Of a stretch of 64,000 nucleotides of DNA, positions 44,517-53,013 are shown in pieces (position 1 is the stretch's first letter; each line of letters begins with the position of its first letter). The stretch is from Streptomyces sedi (lineage in GTDB: Bacteria > Actinomycetota > Actinomycetes > Streptomycetales > Streptomycetaceae), in the NCBI RefSeq assembly GCF_006335015.1, contig NZ_VDGT01000010.1:1-64000 (forward strand), in the 5' to 3' direction. The notes below the pieces were generated by a model that had not been told where the DNA came from, did no database searches, and worked only from the letters and a program-made list of their open reading frames with translations. Position numbers and translations under genes: made by a program.

Positions 44517-44943
44517 CCGGCCCTCTCCGGCTGGCATTTGCCACCGGTGATCCGCATAATCTTTTCCGCGTCTTCAGCGCATCGGACGGAGAAGACTTCC
44601 AGCATCCGGGACACCGGCGGTCCGCCGGAAATTCGACAGCCGTTTCCCGGGTTTATCGGGGTGAGGGATCGAGGCGCTTCTTCCCGGTTTTCTGATCCCT
44701 AAACCGACACGCCCGAGGGTGCCCCCAACATCACACCGCCAGGCCAACAGGGTCACACCGTCGTTACGAATATGTGACCAAGCGCACGAGCGCGCCCGTT
44801 TTGTCCGGTAACTAACGGACAAACCCCCTCGTTTCGCCGCCACTCCTCGCCCGACCCACGCGCGCGCGTAACACATCTCCCCCACCCCCGTTAACCCCGG
44901 TCGGCGATGCATTTTCCACTCATGCTGGGTAAATTCAATTCGC
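44517..44943. promoter_or_regulatory. ect upstream region with inverted repeat and candidate promoter
   Basis: No gene is supported in these 427 bp, which are richer in A and T than their surroundings. An inverted repeat, TTTGTCCG (44800-44807) and CGGACAAA (44816-44823), lies about 120 bp before ectA. A candidate -10 box, TAAATT (44930-44935), ends eight bases before the ectA ATG, as expected for a leaderless message. The region probably carries the osmotic or salt control of the ect operon. Confidence 0.5.
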
Positions 44944-45528
44944 ATGACCCCCGCACAAGCAGACCATGCACGTGCCGTCGATTACCAGGAAATAGCCGGG
45001 ACAGTGGAACAAGGAAACGAGCTCACGCTCGACACACCACAGCTGGCGGACGGGGCCATCCTCTGGCGGATCGCCAAGGACTCCCGCGTTCTTGACCTGA
45101 ACTCTTCGTACAGTTACCTGCTGTGGTGCCGTGACTACGCCGGCACCTCTATCGTGGCCAGAGACGCGTCGGGCGAACCGGTCGGCTTCATCACCGGATA
45201 CGTACGCCCTGACGCTCCGACGACCCTGCTCATCTGGCAGGTCGCCGTCGACCACGCACAGCGGGGACGCGGCCTCGCCGCCGCGATGCTCGACGCCCTG
45301 GCCCGCCGGACGGGCGAGGAGCTGGGGGTGACCACCATCGAGACCACCGTCACACCGGACAACACCGCCTCCAACCGGCTGTTCGCCGCCTTCGCCGAAC
45401 GGCACCTCGCCTCCGTGCGACGCGAGGTGCTCTTCGACAGCCAGGTGTTCCCCGAGAGCGGCCACCAGCCCGAAGTGCTGTACCGGATCGGCCCGATCCG
45501 CGTCCCCGACGTCGCCGCCGCGCGCTGA
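44944..45528 (+). CDS. ectA: L-2,4-diaminobutyrate N-gamma-acetyltransferase EctA
   Basis: This 194-aa GNAT acetyltransferase transfers acetyl from acetyl-CoA to diaminobutyrate, the second step of ectoine synthesis. Visible motifs are WRIAKDSRVLDLNSSYSYLL, characteristic of EctA, and the acetyl-CoA loop VDHAQRGRGLAAAML. The ATG at 44944 has no Shine-Dalgarno sequence and lies just after TAAATT, so the message may be leaderless. It is first in ectABCD. Confidence 0.96.
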   Translation: MTPAQADHARAVDYQEIAGTVEQGNELTLDTPQLADGAILWRIAKDSRVLDLNSSYSYLLWCRDYAGTSIVARDASGEPVGFITGYVRPDAPTTLLIWQVAVDHAQRGRGLAAAMLDALARRTGEELGVTTIETTVTPDNTASNRLFAAFAERHLASVRREVLFDSQVFPESGHQPEVLYRIGPIRVPDVAAAR

Positions 45529-45565
45529 CCCGACGACCACTCTTCGCCTCACCTGGAGATCCGCT

Positions 45566-46834
45566 GTGACCATCACCCAGCCCGACCTGAGCATCTTCGA
45601 GACCCTTGAGTCCGAGGTGCGCAGCTACTGCCGCAACTGGCCGACGGTCTTCGACCGCTCGCGCGGCAGCTATCTGTACGACGAGGACGGCCACACCTAT
45701 CTCGACTTCTTCATGGGCGCCGGGTCGCTGAACTACGGCCACAACAACCCGGTCCTCAAACGCGCCCTCATCGACTACCTGGAGCGCGACGGCGTCACCC
45801 ACGGCCTGGACATGTCCACCACGGCCAAGCGCGCCTTCCTGGAGACCTTCCGCGACGTGGTGCTCTCCCCCAGGGACATGGACCACAAGGTGATGTTCCC
45901 CGGCCCGACCGGCGCCAACGCGGTCGAGTCGGCGCTGAAGCTGGCCCGCAAGGTGAAGGGCCGGGAGTCGATCGTCTCGTTCACCAACGGCTTCCACGGC
46001 ATGTCGCTCGGCGCGCTCGCCGTGACGGGCAACGCGTTCAAGCGGGCCGGCGCCGGCATCCCGCTGGTGCACGGCACGCCGATGCCGTTCGACGACTACC
46101 TCGACGGGCAGACCCCCGACTTCATCTGGTTCGAGCGGCTGCTGGAGGACACCGGCTCCGGGCTCAACAAGCCCGCCGCCGTCATCGTCGAGACCGTGCA
46201 GGGAGAGGGCGGGGTCAACGTCGCCCGGCCGGAGTGGCTGCGGGCGCTGGCCGACCTGTGCGTACGCCACGACATGCTGCTGATCGTCGACGACATCCAG
46301 ATGGGCTGCGGGCGGACCGGCGCGTTCTTCTCGTTCGAGGAGTCCGGCATCGTCCCCGACATCATCACCGTCTCCAAGTCCATCAGCGGCTACGGGATGC
46401 CGATGTCGCTGTGCCTCTTCCGCCCCGAGCTGGACGTGTGGGAGCCGGGCGAGCACAACGGCACGTTCCGGGGCAACAACCCGGCGTTCGTCACCGCCTC
46501 CGCCACGCTCAACACCTACTGGGCCGACGGCCAGATGGAGAAGCAGACCCTCAGCAGGGGCGAGCAGATCGAGAACGCCCTCAGCGCCCTGGCCGTGGAG
46601 CACGCGCACGCCGGCGCGAGCTACCGGGGGCGCGGCATGGTCTGGGGGCTCACCTTCGACGAGGCCGACCGCGCGCGCCGGGTCTGCCAGCGCGCGTTCG
46701 AGCTGGGGATGCTGATCGAGACCTCCGGCCCGCAGAGCGAGGTCGTCAAGCTGCTGCCGGCGCTGACCGCCACGCCCGAGGAGCTGGACGAGGGCCTGCG
46801 CATCCTGACCAGGGCCGTACGCGAGACCGACTGA
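45566..46834 (+). CDS. ectB: diaminobutyrate-2-oxoglutarate aminotransferase EctB
   Basis: This 422-aa PLP enzyme makes L-2,4-diaminobutyrate from aspartate semialdehyde, the first step of ectoine synthesis. It has the class III aminotransferase features GPTGANAVESALKLARK, IVDDIQMGCGRTG and the PLP lysine in TVSKSISGYGMP. It starts at GTG 45566, 37 bases after ectA. The order A-B-C-D is the usual one in actinomycetes. Confidence 0.97.
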   Translation: MTITQPDLSIFETLESEVRSYCRNWPTVFDRSRGSYLYDEDGHTYLDFFMGAGSLNYGHNNPVLKRALIDYLERDGVTHGLDMSTTAKRAFLETFRDVVLSPRDMDHKVMFPGPTGANAVESALKLARKVKGRESIVSFTNGFHGMSLGALAVTGNAFKRAGAGIPLVHGTPMPFDDYLDGQTPDFIWFERLLEDTGSGLNKPAAVIVETVQGEGGVNVARPEWLRALADLCVRHDMLLIVDDIQMGCGRTGAFFSFEESGIVPDIITVSKSISGYGMPMSLCLFRPELDVWEPGEHNGTFRGNNPAFVTASATLNTYWADGQMEKQTLSRGEQIENALSALAVEHAHAGASYRGRGMVWGLTFDEADRARRVCQRAFELGMLIETSGPQSEVVKLLPALTATPEELDEGLRILTRAVRETD

Positions 46835-46962
46835 CCCCCACCCCAGGACCCCACCGGCGTCCCCCGCGAGTCGGGGGGCGCCGTCCCCTTGGACCACCAC
46901 CGGTCCGCCGGGGTCCACCGGCGGGAAACAGAAATCCACAGAAGGAAAGGAAGCGCACCAAC

Positions 46963-47358
46963 GTGATCGTGCGATCGCTCAGCGACATCGAGGGAACCGA
47001 CCGCGACGTGAAGTCCGCCTCCGGCACCTGGCGCAGCAAGCGGCTGCTGCTGGCCAAGGAAGGCGTCGGGTTCTCCTTTCACGAGACGGTGCTCTACGCG
47101 GGTACCGAGACGACAATGTGGTACGCCAACCACATCGAGGCGGTCTTCTGCGTCGAGGGCGAGGCGGAGCTGACCAACGAGGAGACCGGCGAGAAGCACC
47201 TCATCAAGCCGGGCACCCTCTACCTCCTGGACGGCCACGAGCGGCACACCGTCCGCCCGAAGACGGACTTCCGCGTGATGTGCGTGTTCAACCCCCCGGT
47301 CACCGGCCGGGAGGACCACGATGAGAACGGGGTCTACCCGCTGCTGACCGAAGCCTGA
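46963..47358 (+). CDS. ectC: ectoine synthase EctC
   Basis: This 131-aa cupin enzyme closes the ring of N-gamma-acetyldiaminobutyrate to give ectoine. It begins MIVRSLSDIEGTDRDVKS and has the metal-site and cupin strands VFCVEGEAELTNEETGEKHL and YLLDGHERHTVRP. GTG 46963 follows AAGGAAAGGAAG. A GC-rich 128-bp spacer after ectB contains a possible hairpin but no other gene. Confidence 0.96.
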   Translation: MIVRSLSDIEGTDRDVKSASGTWRSKRLLLAKEGVGFSFHETVLYAGTETTMWYANHIEAVFCVEGEAELTNEETGEKHLIKPGTLYLLDGHERHTVRPKTDFRVMCVFNPPVTGREDHDENGVYPLLTEA

Positions 47359-47377
47359 TCGATACGAAGGGAGCACT

Positions 47378-48277
47378 ATGACCACCGCACCCGAACGCAC
47401 CGCAGACCTGTACCCGACCCGCGGGGCCACCGAGGTGGCCACCCCCCGGCAGGACCCGGTGGTGTGGTCCGAGCCGGGGACCCCGGGGCCGTTCAGCGGC
47501 GACGAGTTGGGCTCGTTCGAGCGGGACGGCTTCGCGGCCATCGACCAGCTGATCACTCCCGAAGAGGTCGCCACCTACCGAGCGGAACTCGACCGCCTGG
47601 TGACCGACCCCGGGGTGCGTGCCGACGAGCGTTCCGTCGTGGAACCCCGGTCGGGCGAGATCAGGTCGGTGTTCGAGGTGCACCGGATCAGCGACGTCTT
47701 CGCCGGTCTGGTCCGCGACCCCAGGGTCGTCGACCGGGCCCGGCAGATCCTCGGCTCGGACGTCTACGTCCACCAGAGCCGGATCAACGTCAAGCCCGGT
47801 TTCGGGGCGAGCGGCTTCTACTGGCACTCGGACTTCGAGACCTGGCACGCGGAGGACGGACTCTCCCGGATGCGGACGGTCTCGGTCTCGATCGCGCTCA
47901 CCGAGAACTACGACACCAACGGTGGGCTGATGATCATGCCCGGCTCGCACCTGACCTTCCTCGGGTGCGCGGGCGAGACCCCGGAGGACAACTACAAGAA
48001 GTCCCTCCAGATGCAGGACGCCGGCATCCCGTCGGACGAGGCGCTGACCGGGTTCGCCGACCGGCACGGCATCCACCTCTTCACGGGGAAGGCCGGGTCG
48101 GCCACCTGGTTCGACTGCAACTGCATGCACGGCTCCGGCGACAACATCACGCCCTATCCGCGCAGCAACGTGTTCATCGTCTTCAACAGCGTGGAGAACA
48201 CGGCGGTCGAACCGTTCGCCGCTCCGGTGCGCCGGCCGAGCTTCATCGGCGCGCGGGACTTCACCCCGGTGAGCTGA
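47378..48277 (+). CDS. ectD: ectoine 5-hydroxylase EctD
   Basis: This 299-aa non-haem iron(II), 2-oxoglutarate-dependent dioxygenase converts ectoine to 5-hydroxyectoine. The iron ligands are the His and Asp of FYWHSDFETWHAED (about residue 149) and the His of CNCMHGSGDNIT (about 250). The EctD signature FYWHSDFETWHAEDG is intact. ATG 47378 follows AAGGGAG. It ends the operon, followed by a strong terminator, so the strain should make both ectoine and hydroxyectoine. Confidence 0.97.
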   Translation: MTTAPERTADLYPTRGATEVATPRQDPVVWSEPGTPGPFSGDELGSFERDGFAAIDQLITPEEVATYRAELDRLVTDPGVRADERSVVEPRSGEIRSVFEVHRISDVFAGLVRDPRVVDRARQILGSDVYVHQSRINVKPGFGASGFYWHSDFETWHAEDGLSRMRTVSVSIALTENYDTNGGLMIMPGSHLTFLGCAGETPEDNYKKSLQMQDAGIPSDEALTGFADRHGIHLFTGKAGSATWFDCNCMHGSGDNITPYPRSNVFIVFNSVENTAVEPFAAPVRRPSFIGARDFTPVS

Positions 48278-48332
48278 ACCGGCCGGTGGTGAACCGAACC
48301 GGCCGGCGGTGAACTGACCGCGTACCCCTCGC

Positions 48333-48386
48333 CCCCGGTGCCTGGGGTCCGCCCAAGCGGAGGCGGGCCCTGGGTACCGGGGTTTT
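48333..48386 (+). terminator. ectABCD terminator
   Basis: Two 21-base arms, 48333-48353 and 48362-48382, pair completely when G-U pairs are allowed, and TTTT follows. It is an intrinsic terminator 56 bases after ectD. Confidence 0.85.
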
Positions 48387-48397
48387 CCCGTGCGGGC

Positions 48398-48436
48398 CCT
48401 GTCGCCCTGTCGTCCTGTCGCTCTGTCGTCCTGTCG
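48398..48436. repeat. tandem octamer repeat
   Basis: Five near-identical copies of the 8-bp unit YCCTGTCG (first copy seven bases) run without gaps between the ect terminator and the deaminase gene. CTTACAGGG repeats follow at 48457-48475. Likely slippage; no function is evident. Confidence 0.8.
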
Positions 48437-48467
48437 TTCAGGGAAGGTGATCGGGGGCTTACAGGGC

Positions 48468-48998
48468 TTACAGGGCTTCGGGGCGCGGCGGGGGCTCGGG
48501 GTCGGGGACGGTCCCGGGGTCCGAGAAGAGCGCGCGGTTGATCTCGCGTGCCTCGGCGGCGAGTTCGGGCTCCTCCAGGACGGTCACCCCGGCGGCGCGC
48601 AGCCGGTGGTCGCCGGCCGCCGTCACGAAGAGCGGGGGCTCGCGCCAGGCGTAGACGACGGTGGGGATACCGGCGGCGATGATCAGTTCCGCGCAGGTGG
48701 CGGGGCGGGAGGCGCGCTGACCGCAGGGTTCGAGGGAGCTGTAGAGAACGGCGCCGGCCAGCCGCGGGTCGTCGGGGGCGAGCTTGGCGAGGGCGGCCTC
48801 CTCCGCGTGGTCGGCGGGGTGGGTCTCGCGCGAGTAGCCCGTGGCCATCCTGGTGCCGTCGGCGGCGACGATCACCGCGCCCACCGCGAAGGCGGTCGGG
48901 CTGGGCGGGCAGCGCCGGGCCAGCTCCAGCGTCTCCCGCAGCCGGCGGCGCCGCTCCCGAGCCGTCGGCAGGCCCCCGGGTGAACGGGGCTCGTTCAT
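48468..48998 (-). CDS. RibD-type deaminase domain protein
   Basis: This 176-aa protein belongs to the cytidine/pyrimidine deaminase superfamily. Zinc ligands and catalytic glutamate are visible in HPADHAEEAALAKL and SSLEPCGQRASRPATC. It resembles the N-terminal domain of RibD, which deaminates the pyrimidine intermediate of riboflavin synthesis. The reductase half is the upstream gene, overlapping by four bases, so the two act together. The C-terminus (EPPPRPEAL) runs to a TAA stop among repeats. Confidence 0.85.
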   Translation of the reverse strand: MNEPRSPGGLPTARERRRRLRETLELARRCPPSPTAFAVGAVIVAADGTRMATGYSRETHPADHAEEAALAKLAPDDPRLAGAVLYSSLEPCGQRASRPATCAELIIAAGIPTVVYAWREPPLFVTAAGDHRLRAAGVTVLEEPELAAEAREINRALFSDPGTVPDPEPPPRPEAL

Positions 48999-49795
48999 AC
49001 CGCCCTCCCCTCGACGGCGGACGCGCCCGCGGTCCCGTCGTCGGTCTCCTTGTCAGTCCCGTCGTCGGCCCCGTCGTCGGTCTCGTGCGCCGGGCCGGTC
49101 AGATAGCGGAGCAGGACGCACTCCCCCAGCCGGCGGGTCTCGGCCAGCCGCATCGGGTGCTCAGGGCCCTGCGGGAACGCGACCGTCCTGGTGAAGCGCG
49201 GCCGGCCCCTCTCCCCCAGCAGGAACGGCGCGACCACCAGGTGCAGTTCGTCGACGAGACCGGCGGCGAGAAACGCGGTGTGGATCTCGCCACCGCCCTC
49301 CACCATCAGCGAGCGCACCCCGCGCCCGCGCAGGTCGGCCAGGACGCGCGGCACGTCCAGCGGGTCGCCGCCGGCCACCACCGTGGCCGCGCCGCCGAGC
49401 GCGGCGACCGCGCCCGGCACCCGTTCCCCGGGGCAGTAGACCAGCCGCTCCCCACCGCCCACGGTGAACACCCGGGCCCCGGGGTCGAGCCGGCCGCTGC
49501 CGGTCAGCACCACCCGGGCCGGGTCGGCCGGCAGCCCCGCCGCCTCACGGGCGGCACGGCGTGCGGCGGAACGCACCAGCAGCCGGGGGTCGTCGGCGCG
49601 GACGGTCGCCGCCCCGACCAGGATCGCGTCCGACGCGGCCCGCACCGCGTCCACCCGGTCCAGGTCCTCGGCGCCGGAGAGCACCAGCCGGCGGTCGGTG
49701 CGGTCGTCGAGGAACCCGTCGATCGAGGTCGCGCAGGAGAGCAGCACCCGCGGGCGGGCGGCGGCGCGGTCACGCGCGGGGTCGGTGCCTTCCAT
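48995..49795 (-). CDS. RibD C-terminal-type pyrimidine reductase
   Basis: This 266-aa protein has the RibD_C/dihydrofolate-reductase-like fold: LLSCATSIDGFLDD, DAILVGAATVRADDPRLLVR, VLTGSGRLDP and LMVEGGGEIHTAFLAAGLVD. It would reduce the ribosylamino-pyrimidine with NADPH. The deaminase gene overlaps its stop by four bases. In standard RibD both activities are fused in the order deaminase-reductase; here they are separate genes with the reductase first. The last 35 residues are an acidic, repetitive DDGTDKETDDG tail. ATG 49795 is the likely start. Confidence 0.88.
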   Translation of the reverse strand: MEGTDPARDRAAARPRVLLSCATSIDGFLDDRTDRRLVLSGAEDLDRVDAVRAASDAILVGAATVRADDPRLLVRSAARRAAREAAGLPADPARVVLTGSGRLDPGARVFTVGGGERLVYCPGERVPGAVAALGGAATVVAGGDPLDVPRVLADLRGRGVRSLMVEGGGEIHTAFLAAGLVDELHLVVAPFLLGERGRPRFTRTVAFPQGPEHPMRLAETRRLGECVLLRYLTGPAHETDDGADDGTDKETDDGTAGASAVEGRAV

Positions 49796-49836
49796 CCCGC
49801 ACACGGTAGCCGCCGCGGCGCCGGGCGGGCGCGGGT

Positions 49837-51081
49837 TCACGGAGCGGGCGGCGGCGCGGTGGCCGCCGGGGTGCGGCGGATCGCCAGGGCCAGGGTGTCG
49901 TCCGGGTGCAGGATGACCGTGTGCATCTCCTCGGCCAGCCGGCCGGGGATGTCGGCGATCGGCGCGCCCGTCACGCGGGCGGCGGCCTCGACCAGCCTGG
50001 CCTCGCCCTCCAGCGGGTTCTTCCGGCTCTCCGTCAGCCCGTCCGTGTAGAGGACCAGCAGGTCACCGGGGTCCAGCCGGGTCGTGAGCATCTCGTCGGA
50101 GCCGGCCATGGGAAAGCCGATGCCGCGCCCCTTCAGGTCGAGATAGCCGTGCTGTCCGTCCCGGCGCATCACCAGGGCCGGCGGATGGCTGCCGTTGGCC
50201 AGCGTGACCTCGCCGCTCGCCGGGTCGATCCGCACCAGCAGCAACGTGGCCATCAGCGCCGGGTCGAAGGGGTGCAGCACCTCGTCGGTGCGGGCCACCA
50301 CCCGGTCCAGCCGGTGCCCCTCCAGCACCAGGGTGCGCACCGCGTGGGTCACGTTGAGCGCGGAACGGGTGCTGGTCACGCCGTGGCCGAGGGCGTCCAC
50401 GACGGTGATGTGGATCGAGCCGTCCGGCAGCGTGAACCAGTCGTAGAGGTCGCCGCCGGTGGGCGCGTCGGTGCCGGCCGGCGCGTAGTGCACGGCCATC
50501 TCGACGCCCTCGACCTCGACGGGCGGCGGGCGCAGCGCGTCCTCCAGCTCCCGGAGGGTCTTGCCGTGGGCGCGGCGCAGCCGTTCGTCGCGTTCCTCCA
50601 GCTGCACATAGAGGGCCAGCACTCCGCTGTTGGTCTCGGAGAGCTCGTGCTTGAGGCGACGGTGGTCGGCGGCGAGGGCGTCGGCCCTGGCCAGCGCGTG
50701 CTGGAGCTCGTGCTCCAGCGCCTGGTCCTCGGGGTCCCGGTGCCCGGAGCGCTCCTTCCAGGTCACCGGCAGCTCCCAGCGGACGGAACCGTCGTCGTCC
50801 ACCTCGGCGGGCAGCGGGAGTTCGGCCAGGTCGGGCACGGTCTCGCGGTCGGCCCAGCGGCACGCCACGGCGAGCAGCGGGGGGCGCGCGGCGGCTTGGC
50901 GCAGGGCGCTCTCCAGCGTGACGGGGCGCCCGGCGGCCAACTCCGCGCCGGCCACCGCGCTGACCGAGACGACCAGCCGGGCGCGCAGGTCGACGGGCAG
51001 GCCGTGGCGCCTGGCGATCTGCCGCACGGCCCGGCGCAGTCCGTCGAGATCGGCGAAGCGGTTGCTGTCCTTGCTGTTCAT
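49837..51081 (-). CDS. SpoIIE/RsbU-type PP2C phosphatase
   Basis: This 414-aa protein has an N-terminal region like the end of an ATPase fold (residues 1-100: LRARLVVSVSAVAGAELAAG), a coiled coil (about 125-175) and a C-terminal PP2C-SpoIIE domain with GGDLYDWFTL, VVDALGHGVTST and VLYTDGLTESR. Such phosphatases reactivate anti-sigma-factor antagonists. It is the last gene of an RsbR-S-T module and probably its output phosphatase, in the RsbU position. Confidence 0.88.
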   Translation of the reverse strand: MNSKDSNRFADLDGLRRAVRQIARRHGLPVDLRARLVVSVSAVAGAELAAGRPVTLESALRQAAARPPLLAVACRWADRETVPDLAELPLPAEVDDDGSVRWELPVTWKERSGHRDPEDQALEHELQHALARADALAADHRRLKHELSETNSGVLALYVQLEERDERLRRAHGKTLRELEDALRPPPVEVEGVEMAVHYAPAGTDAPTGGDLYDWFTLPDGSIHITVVDALGHGVTSTRSALNVTHAVRTLVLEGHRLDRVVARTDEVLHPFDPALMATLLLVRIDPASGEVTLANGSHPPALVMRRDGQHGYLDLKGRGIGFPMAGSDEMLTTRLDPGDLLVLYTDGLTESRKNPLEGEARLVEAAARVTGAPIADIPGRLAEEMHTVILHPDDTLALAIRRTPAATAPPPAP

Positions 51082-51085
51082 GGCC

Positions 51086-52129
51086 TCACGTGGGGATGGC
51101 GACGATCGCCGCGTCATCGCGGACCCGTCGGTGGCGATGGGCGAGAAACGGGGCGAGCAGGGTCGGCGGCAGCCGGGGCGGCTCCTCGGCGGGCGCCCGG
51201 TACCAGCCGGGGGCGATGCCGTCGGTGTGCAGCAGCAGGGTCTCCCCCGGCACGCGCGGCAGCCGGTGGGTGACCAGGCGCGGCAGGGTGTAGCCGACGA
51301 TGCCGGGAGGTCCGGCCGGCCCGCCGTGCGGCCGTTCCAGACCGATCCGCACCAGCCGCACGTTGCCGACGGCCGCGAACTCGGCCTGCTCGGCGCCCAG
51401 TCGCAGCAGCGCGACGGCCGCGCCGCGCGAACGGCGCAGCGCGCGGTGCTGACGCGTGAGCAGCTCGGTGAGCGGCGCCGAGGGGTCCTCGTCGAAGACG
51501 GCCAGCGCGCTGTCGGCGGCCCGTTGGGCCTCGGGGCCGTGGCCCAGCGCGTCGATGACGGCGACGGTGCGGCCGTCCGGGGTCTCCCGCACGGCGAACG
51601 CGTCGCCGCAGGACGCCTCCCCTTCCCCGTCCCGGCCGGTGCTTCCCGACACGGGATCCGGCGCGTCGTGGGGGACGGCCGGCAGGCAGATCGCGCCGAG
51701 CGGACCGGGCTCCCGCGCGCCCGGCGCGGTCAGGGTGGCGCGGGCCAGGGTGCCGCGCGGATCGGAGTGGAGGGTCAGGGTGTCGGCGATCCGGCGGACC
51801 GCGCCGAGGCCGCTGCCGAGGGTGCCGGTCGTGGAGAAGCCGTCGGCGAGCGCGGCGCGCACGTCGACGATGCCGGGGCCGCGGTCGACGGCGGTCAGTT
51901 CGAGGCCGCCGCCGCGGGGCAGCGGCTGGAGGTAGAGGACGCCGTCGCGGGCGTGCTTGTCGAGGTTGGTGGCCAGCTCGCTGGCGAGGACCGCGGCCTT
52001 CTCGGGGAGCGCGCCCGGCAGTCGAAGCGTCCGCGCCAGCGCGCGGGCCTCGGTGAGGGCGAGATGAACGGCCGAGACATGGTCGACGCGCACCTGCCGG
52101 GTGACCCGGGGCAGGGAGGGGCTGGTCAC
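51086..52129 (-). CDS. RsbT-like kinase domain fused to RsbX-like phosphatase domain
   Basis: This 347-aa protein has an N-terminal GHKL ATPase (LASELATNLDKHARDGVL, VDRGPGIVDV, TLGSGLGAVRRI) and a C-terminal PP2C-type domain (VAVIDALGHGPEAQRAADSA, LLLHTDGIAPGW). The first domain could act on RsbS/RsbR-type proteins and the second could reverse that, as RsbX does. It sits between the RsbT and the RsbU-like genes. GTG 52129 is eight bases after the upstream stop. Confidence 0.85.
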   Translation of the reverse strand: MTSPSLPRVTRQVRVDHVSAVHLALTEARALARTLRLPGALPEKAAVLASELATNLDKHARDGVLYLQPLPRGGGLELTAVDRGPGIVDVRAALADGFSTTGTLGSGLGAVRRIADTLTLHSDPRGTLARATLTAPGAREPGPLGAICLPAVPHDAPDPVSGSTGRDGEGEASCGDAFAVRETPDGRTVAVIDALGHGPEAQRAADSALAVFDEDPSAPLTELLTRQHRALRRSRGAAVALLRLGAEQAEFAAVGNVRLVRIGLERPHGGPAGPPGIVGYTLPRLVTHRLPRVPGETLLLHTDGIAPGWYRAPAEEPPRLPPTLLAPFLAHRHRRVRDDAAIVAIPT

Positions 52130-52136
52130 CCGCGCG

Positions 52137-52619
52137 TCACCCGGGTGCCCAGCGGGTGACGCGGACGGTGGTACCGCCACCCGGCGGGCACTCGACGTCG
52201 AACTCGTGCATCAGGCGCCGGGCGCCGCCGAGGCCGTGGCCGAGGCCGGCGCCGGTGCTGAAGCCGTCGTCCAGCGCGGCGTCCAGGTCGGGGATGCCGG
52301 GCCCGTCGTCGCTGACGGTCAGCCGGATGCCGCGCCCGCCCTTGCGGCTGAGCTGCTCGATCACCAGGACGCCGCCTCCGCCGTGGATGTAGGCGTTGCG
52401 CACCAGTTCGCTGGCGGCGGTGACGACGCGGGTCTGGTCGACCAGGCCGAGGTCGACGGCGAGGGCGGCGGCGCGCACCGCGTGCCGCGCCTCCATCAGG
52501 TCCTCCTCGACGCGCACCGGGTGCTCGCTGCGGCTGGTCACCGGCCCCGGTGGTCCGGCGAACGGCGGCGCCTGCCGGCTGGCCAGCCGCACGGACGGCT
52601 CATCCGGCATGGTCGCCAT
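52137..52619 (-). CDS. rsbT: RsbT-like serine kinase/ATP-binding protein
   Basis: This 160-aa protein is a GHKL-type ATPase of the RsbT/RsbW class: N-box SELVRNAYIHGG, SDDGPGIPDLDAAL and GAGLGHGLGGARRLM. RsbT phosphorylates RsbS and RsbR and activates the RsbU phosphatase. An N-terminal extension of about 30 residues is disordered. The start ATG 52619 has AGGAGG and lies within the end of rsbS, coupling the two. Confidence 0.88.
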   Translation of the reverse strand: MATMPDEPSVRLASRQAPPFAGPPGPVTSRSEHPVRVEEDLMEARHAVRAAALAVDLGLVDQTRVVTAASELVRNAYIHGGGGVLVIEQLSRKGGRGIRLTVSDDGPGIPDLDAALDDGFSTGAGLGHGLGGARRLMHEFDVECPPGGGTTVRVTRWAPG

Positions 52620-53013
52620 GCCCGACCTCCTGGGAAGAAGCGGTGCGGAACCAGCCCAGGGCGGCCATTCCGCGTTCGGCGGTGAGCGCGGTCTCCACGC
52701 CGTCCAGCCGCAGCCCCAGCTCCACGAGGGTGATGGCGACGGGTGGCCGCATCCCGGCGACGATCACCCGGGTGCCCAGCAGGCGGGCGGTGGTGGTCAG
52801 TTCGCTCAGGGTGCGGGCCACGAACGAGTCGATGATCGTCAGCCGGGAGATGTCGATCAGCACGCCCTTGGCGCCCTCGGCGGTGATGCGCTCGGTCAGC
52901 TCGTCGAGGAAGGCCGTCGCCGACCGGTCGTCCAGCTCCTCCAGCAGCCCCGTGACCAGCACGTCGCCAAGCCGCAGGATCGGCACGCCGGTCGCGCGGC
53001 GCACCCCGGTCAC
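52600..53013 (-). CDS. rsbS: RsbS-like STAS domain protein
   Basis: This 137-aa protein is a single STAS domain: VPILRLGDVLVTGLLEELDD, LIDISRLTIIDSFVARTL with the phosphorylatable serine, and VAGMRPPVAITLVELGL. RsbS is the antagonist that traps RsbT in stressosomes. It overlaps rsbR by four bases and rsbT by 20. Confidence 0.9.
   Translation of the reverse strand: MTGVRRATGVPILRLGDVLVTGLLEELDDRSATAFLDELTERITAEGAKGVLIDISRLTIIDSFVARTLSELTTTARLLGTRVIVAGMRPPVAITLVELGLRLDGVETALTAERGMAALGWFRTASSQEVGHGDHAG

Noticed and set aside
44574..44945. A 123-codon minus-strand frame upstream of ectA
   Set aside because: No ribosome site, no recognisable domain, and it would cover the ect promoter region; more likely non-coding.
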